This document shows, in pieces, positions 6,693 through 9,271 of a DNA stretch of 9,271 nucleotides (its first letter is position 1; every line of letters begins with the position of its first letter). The translations under genes and the position numbers were made by a program. The DNA is from Amphritea sp. (GTDB lineage Bacteria; Pseudomonadota; Gammaproteobacteria; Pseudomonadales; Balneatricaceae), in assembly GCA_018067325.1 (NCBI GenBank), contig JAGPUU010000125.1, forward strand, positions 1 to 9,271, in the 5' to 3' direction. The notes beneath the pieces were generated by a model. It did no database searches, had not been told where the DNA came from, and saw only the letters and a program-made list of their open reading frames with translations.

Positions 6693-7400
6693 CTAGCGTG
6701 CCGCAAGGATCTCAGCTTCAATACGCTTTAGAGCCTCAACCGGCATCGCTGCACGGGTAATTGGACGACCGATAACCAAGTGCGTACTGCCTGCACTAAT
6801 CGCTTCACCGGGCGTCATAATACGTTTCTGATCACCGACTTCAGCATCTGCTGGACGAATTCCTGGAGTTACTAGCTGAAATTCTGGTGTAACAATTTTT
6901 CGTAACGGAATAACTTCCTGGGCGGAACAAACAACACCGTCAAGCCCACTATTCTGAGTCAGAAGCGCAAGCCGCTTCACATGCTCTAATGGCTCAATAT
7001 CTAAACCAATATCCGCCAGATCCTGACGCTCCATACTGGTCAGAACGGTAACCGCAATTAGCAATGTTTCAGACCCATTAACCTGATCTAATTCATTACG
7101 CGCCATCTCCATCATCCGACGACCGCCTGACGCATGAACGTTAACCATCCATACACCCATCTCAGCCGCTGCCCGAACTGCCTTGGCGGTTGTATTGGGA
7201 ATATCATGGAACTTCAGATCCAAAAAAACTTCAAAACCTTTCTTATGCAGCGCCTCGACCACTTTAGGTCCAGCTCGGGTAAACAACTCTTTACCCACTT
7301 TGACACGACATTTTTCAGGATCCAGCTGATCAGCCATACTCAGGGCGGATAGCTGATCCGGATAATCAAGCGCAACGATAACCCGTTTAGCATCATTCAT
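6693..7400 (-). CDS. pyrF: Orotidine 5'-phosphate decarboxylase
   Basis: Decarboxylates OMP to UMP, the last step of de novo pyrimidine nucleotide synthesis, in the cytoplasm. The 235 residues fit the short bacterial class (group I). The catalytic Lys-Asp-Lys-Asp set is complete: Lys34 in VKVGKE, then Asp61, Lys63 and Asp66 in [10 protein letters not shown]. Phosphate-binding motifs TPGIR (178-182) and GRPIT (211-215) are intact; the TIM barrel acts as a dimer with active sites shared between subunits. The ATG at 7400 has only a weak GAG about 10 bases upstream, and lapB ends 32 bases before it. In E. coli lapA-lapB-pyrF is also one cluster, so shared transcription is likely. Confidence 0.97.
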   Translation of the reverse strand: MNDAKRVIVALDYPDQLSALSMADQLDPEKCRVKVGKELFTRAGPKVVEALHKKGFEVFLDLKFHDIPNTTAKAVRAAAEMGVWMVNVHASGGRRMMEMARNELDQVNGSETLLIAVTVLTSMERQDLADIGLDIEPLEHVKRLALLTQNSGLDGVVCSAQEVIPLRKIVTPEFQLVTPGIRPADAEVGDQKRIMTPGEAISAGSTHLVIGRPITRAAMPVEALKRIEAEILAAR

Positions 7401-7432
7401 TCAGTTACATCTCATACAAATTATGGCCCAGG

Positions 7433-8608
7433 CTACTCACCCTCAAGACCCTGGATCGGTTTGACTGTCCCCCAGTTCTGACATGAGGGACATTGCCAGT
7501 GCAGCGATTTTCCAGAAAAACCGCAGCGTTGGCAATTATAAACGGGTTTACTCAGCTGCAACTGCCCAGTAAGCCCTCTTAACACCATAAGACTTTCGTT
7601 AGCGCCTTTAGATGCATGAGCAATATACAGATCTATCAGCTGATTAAAACCTTTAATGGAGGGGCGGTGCTTCAACTGATCAGTAATAAAAGCCCCAGCA
7701 GGGTACGCACCATCACGCTCAAAAATGCAATCTGCCACAGCTAGCATAATAGTTGTCGAAGGGGTTTTATTCAGCCATTGTTTCATCAGGCGCTCAAACT
7801 CAGGCAGCTGATTAATCTCTCGATAACACTGCTTCAAACGTTTAATGGTTTCTGACAGAAACACAGGGTCTTGACTGACAACCCGCTTAAACTCTTTAAT
7901 TGCAGTTTTCCAATCCTGCTGTTTCATCGCTATATCAGCGAGCAATAAACTGGCACGTACCGCAGATTTATCATAGGTCAAAGCCATTCTAAGTTTTTCT
8001 GTCGCGTGACGATAACGCTGCTGTTGAATCAACCCTTCCGCCAACTCACAACAGTAATGACTGAGTTCAACTTCAATCCCCTGTAACTCTGATTTCATCA
8101 GCTGATTTGCCAAATCCAGCGCCTGCTGCCACTCCTGCTCTTTTTCATAAAGCCGAATCAGCAACGACATAACCTTTTGATGAATATCAGGCCCCGGACG
8201 TTGAGCTTTAATCTCTAACAGCAGGTTTTCAGCGCGATCAAGCAAGCCTACGGCGAAATAATCCCGGGCCAACGCCATCTGTATACGCAGAAAATCATGC
8301 CGTGAAAGGTCAGAACGCGCCAGTAAACTTTGATGAATCTGTATTGCCCGCTCCACATCACCTTTCTTTCGAAACAGCTTTGCAAGCGCAATATGTGCAG
8401 GAATAGTGGAAGAATTAATCTCTAGTGCACGGATAAAGCTCTCGATCGCTTTATCCGTATTCTCGCTTAACAGGTAATCAAGCCCCTGAAAATACTCTTG
8501 TTGAAGAGATTGTTGTTCAGGCTTCTTACCCGTTGACTGCCAACGCCCGAGAAACCAGCCCGCAGCAATCGCAATAAACAGCGGTATAATAAACAGGTAT
8601 TCAGACAT
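7433..8608 (-). CDS. lapB: LPS assembly protein LapB (YciM)
   Basis: An inner-membrane, cytoplasm-facing adapter which in E. coli presents LpxC to the FtsH protease and so limits lipid A synthesis; YejM/PbgA restrains it. The 391 residues match E. coli (389). There is one membrane anchor (about 4-21, ending in the basic GRWQ). The body (about 38-330) is tetratricopeptide-type helical repeats, for example around residues 54-68 and 88-130. A rubredoxin-like zinc ribbon closes the protein, with Cys359 and Cys362 (CQRC) and Cys373 and Cys376 (CPSC). The ATG follows the lapA stop after one base and has no spaced ribosome site, so translation is probably coupled to lapA. The genetic context agrees with the E. 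coli cluster. Confidence 0.95.
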   Translation of the reverse strand: MSEYLFIIPLFIAIAAGWFLGRWQSTGKKPEQQSLQQEYFQGLDYLLSENTDKAIESFIRALEINSSTIPAHIALAKLFRKKGDVERAIQIHQSLLARSDLSRHDFLRIQMALARDYFAVGLLDRAENLLLEIKAQRPGPDIHQKVMSLLIRLYEKEQEWQQALDLANQLMKSELQGIEVELSHYCCELAEGLIQQQRYRHATEKLRMALTYDKSAVRASLLLADIAMKQQDWKTAIKEFKRVVSQDPVFLSETIKRLKQCYREINQLPEFERLMKQWLNKTPSTTIMLAVADCIFERDGAYPAGAFITDQLKHRPSIKGFNQLIDLYIAHASKGANESLMVLRGLTGQLQLSKPVYNCQRCGFSGKSLHWQCPSCQNWGTVKPIQGLEGE

Positions 8609-8609
8609 C

Positions 8610-8915
8610 TCAAGCAGGGCGATTCAATGAAGCTGTTCGCAGCTTATCCAGCTCTTTATCAGCAGCATTAATCTTACGACGAGCAGATTTCAGCTTAAGC
8701 TTTAATAGCATAACAAACAGACCACTCACCAAGATACCGGCAACGCCGCCAATCACAAAGCTCGCCATTAGCCACAAGGAAAGGCTCGCTTCAGGCAGGG
8801 TTACAAAAAACAAATTAATTGATACAAGCTCTGTATTCAGCGTGGCAAAGGTCCAGCCACAGAATAGAAATGCAATACAAAGAATCAGTACCAGTAGCGT
8901 TTTCAACCAACGCAT
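8610..8915 (-). CDS. lapA: LapA (YciS), DUF1049 membrane protein
   Basis: A 101-residue inner-membrane protein (102 in E. coli) that is co-expressed with LapB and found with it in lipopolysaccharide assembly complexes; its precise role is unsettled. Two hydrophobic segments are seen (about 4-24 and 46-71), separated by a short loop that contains the family's N-T-E/V-N-L pattern (27-35). A highly basic, probably coiled cytoplasmic tail (72-94, KLKLKSARRK and on) follows. The ATG at 8915 has a good AAGGGG site (on + strand 8922-8927) with 6 bases spacing. It starts 29 bases after the ihfB stop codon and ends one base before lapB. Confidence 0.93.
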   Translation of the reverse strand: MRWLKTLLVLILCIAFLFCGWTFATLNTELVSINLFFVTLPEASLSLWLMASFVIGGVAGILVSGLFVMLLKLKLKSARRKINAADKELDKLRTASLNRPA

Positions 8916-8944
8916 TATTTACCCCTTATTAGTTGTTTCGTCTT

Positions 8945-9244
8945 TCAAGAACGCCCGTTATTCAGGCTATCATTTACCTGCTCACGGAGTTCCTTACCGG
9001 GTTTAAAATGCGGTACATATTTAGCATCCAGAGATACTGAATCACCGGTCTTTGGGTTGCGTCCTACCCTTGGTGCACGAAAGTGCAGGCTAAAACTGCC
9101 AAATCCCCTGATCTCAATCCGATCTCCCTCCGAAAGAGATTCAGTCATATGGTCCAGCATAGTTTTAACAGCTAGCTCTACATCTTTGATAGACAGCTGT
9201 TCATTCTGGTCTATCAAACGCTCGATCAGTTCAGATTTAGTCAT
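8945..9244 (-). CDS. ihfB: Integration host factor beta subunit
   Basis: With IhfA it forms the heterodimer that binds specific DNA sites in the minor groove and bends them by about 160 degrees. IHF commonly assists sigma-54 promoters, such as the type seen before glnA here. I place the start at the ATG at 9244, giving 99 residues beginning [10 protein letters not shown] as in E. coli. An in-frame GTG at 9250 lies within the GGGGGTG ribosome-site sequence (9248-9254) and would add only two residues. The conserved GFGSFSL (47-53) and the beta-arm GRNPKTGD (61-68) with the intercalating Pro64 are intact. The C-terminal tail of about 8 residues (92-99) is longer than and unlike that of E. coli (94 residues). 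Confidence 0.96.
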   Translation of the reverse strand: MTKSELIERLIDQNEQLSIKDVELAVKTMLDHMTESLSEGDRIEIRGFGSFSLHFRAPRVGRNPKTGDSVSLDAKYVPHFKPGKELREQVNDSLNNGRS

Positions 9245-9271
9245 GGTCACCCCCTGACATTATAGGCTTGG
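9245..9271. other. Upstream edge of ihfB
   Basis: Only 27 bases remain. They hold the ihfB ribosome site AGGGGGTG (9248-9255) and, read on the minus strand, a TATAAT at 9259-9264. The hexamer would place the start near 9252, inside the ribosome site, so it would give an almost leaderless message; no -35 can be seen because the window ends. In many relatives rpsA lies next upstream, but nothing here shows it. Confidence 0.4.

Noticed and set aside
9259..9264. TATAAT before ihfB on the minus strand as its promoter
   Set aside because: The start would fall inside the ribosome site, and no -35 is visible before the window ends; kept only as a remark.
1..9271. Defence system, mobile element, CRISPR array or novel accessory module
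   Set aside because: All eight-plus long genes belong to well-known core families in familiar order, with no repeats of array type, no transposase or integrase and no abrupt change of composition.

Overview
This window looks like ordinary core chromosome from a gammaproteobacterium of moderate G+C content. An Oceanospirillales-like marine group is my best guess, from overall protein character only. The evidence for the class is gene content and order: glnA divergent from typA/bipA as in enterobacteria, and ihfB-lapA-lapB-pyrF with a comEA-like gene behind it. I see no mobile element, CRISPR array, rRNA or tRNA, and no gene that I would call an undescribed system.

Left part (1-2000). glnA (glutamine synthetase) runs leftward and ends in a strong intrinsic terminator at 110-139. 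Its upstream region of about 440 bp is shared with the divergent typA and is rich in regulatory signals. It holds a near-perfect sigma-54 promoter at 1664-1679, an NtrC-like site at 1758-1774 at about the spacing known from E. coli glnAp2, a possible sigma-70 promoter between them, and two weaker dyads. A second, better NtrC-like dyad (77-93) lies downstream of the glnA terminator, where a glnL/ntrB promoter would be expected if that gene follows outside the window.

Middle part (2000-6240), all rightward. typA/bipA most likely starts at a GTG at 2000, behind a TATAAT box with a GC-rich discriminator. A hairpin follows it. Then come three closely spaced genes that look like one operon: pip (proline iminopeptidase), dtd (D-aminoacyl-tRNA deacylase, TTG start) and an AEC-family membrane transporter.

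Right part (6240-9271), all leftward. ihfB, lapA, lapB and pyrF are packed with gaps of 1 to 32 bases and end in a strong terminator at 6631-6662. A small secreted helix-hairpin-helix (ComEA-like) gene sits just beyond it and has its own terminator at 6266-6290. The genes link nucleoid architecture (IHF), control of lipopolysaccharide synthesis (LapA/LapB) and pyrimidine synthesis (PyrF) by position, although their biochemical roles are separate.

The points most worth a second look are regulatory: the sigma-54/NtrC layout, the extra NtrC-like site after glnA, start-codon corrections for typA, dtd and ihfB, and the comEA-like gene isolated between two terminators.
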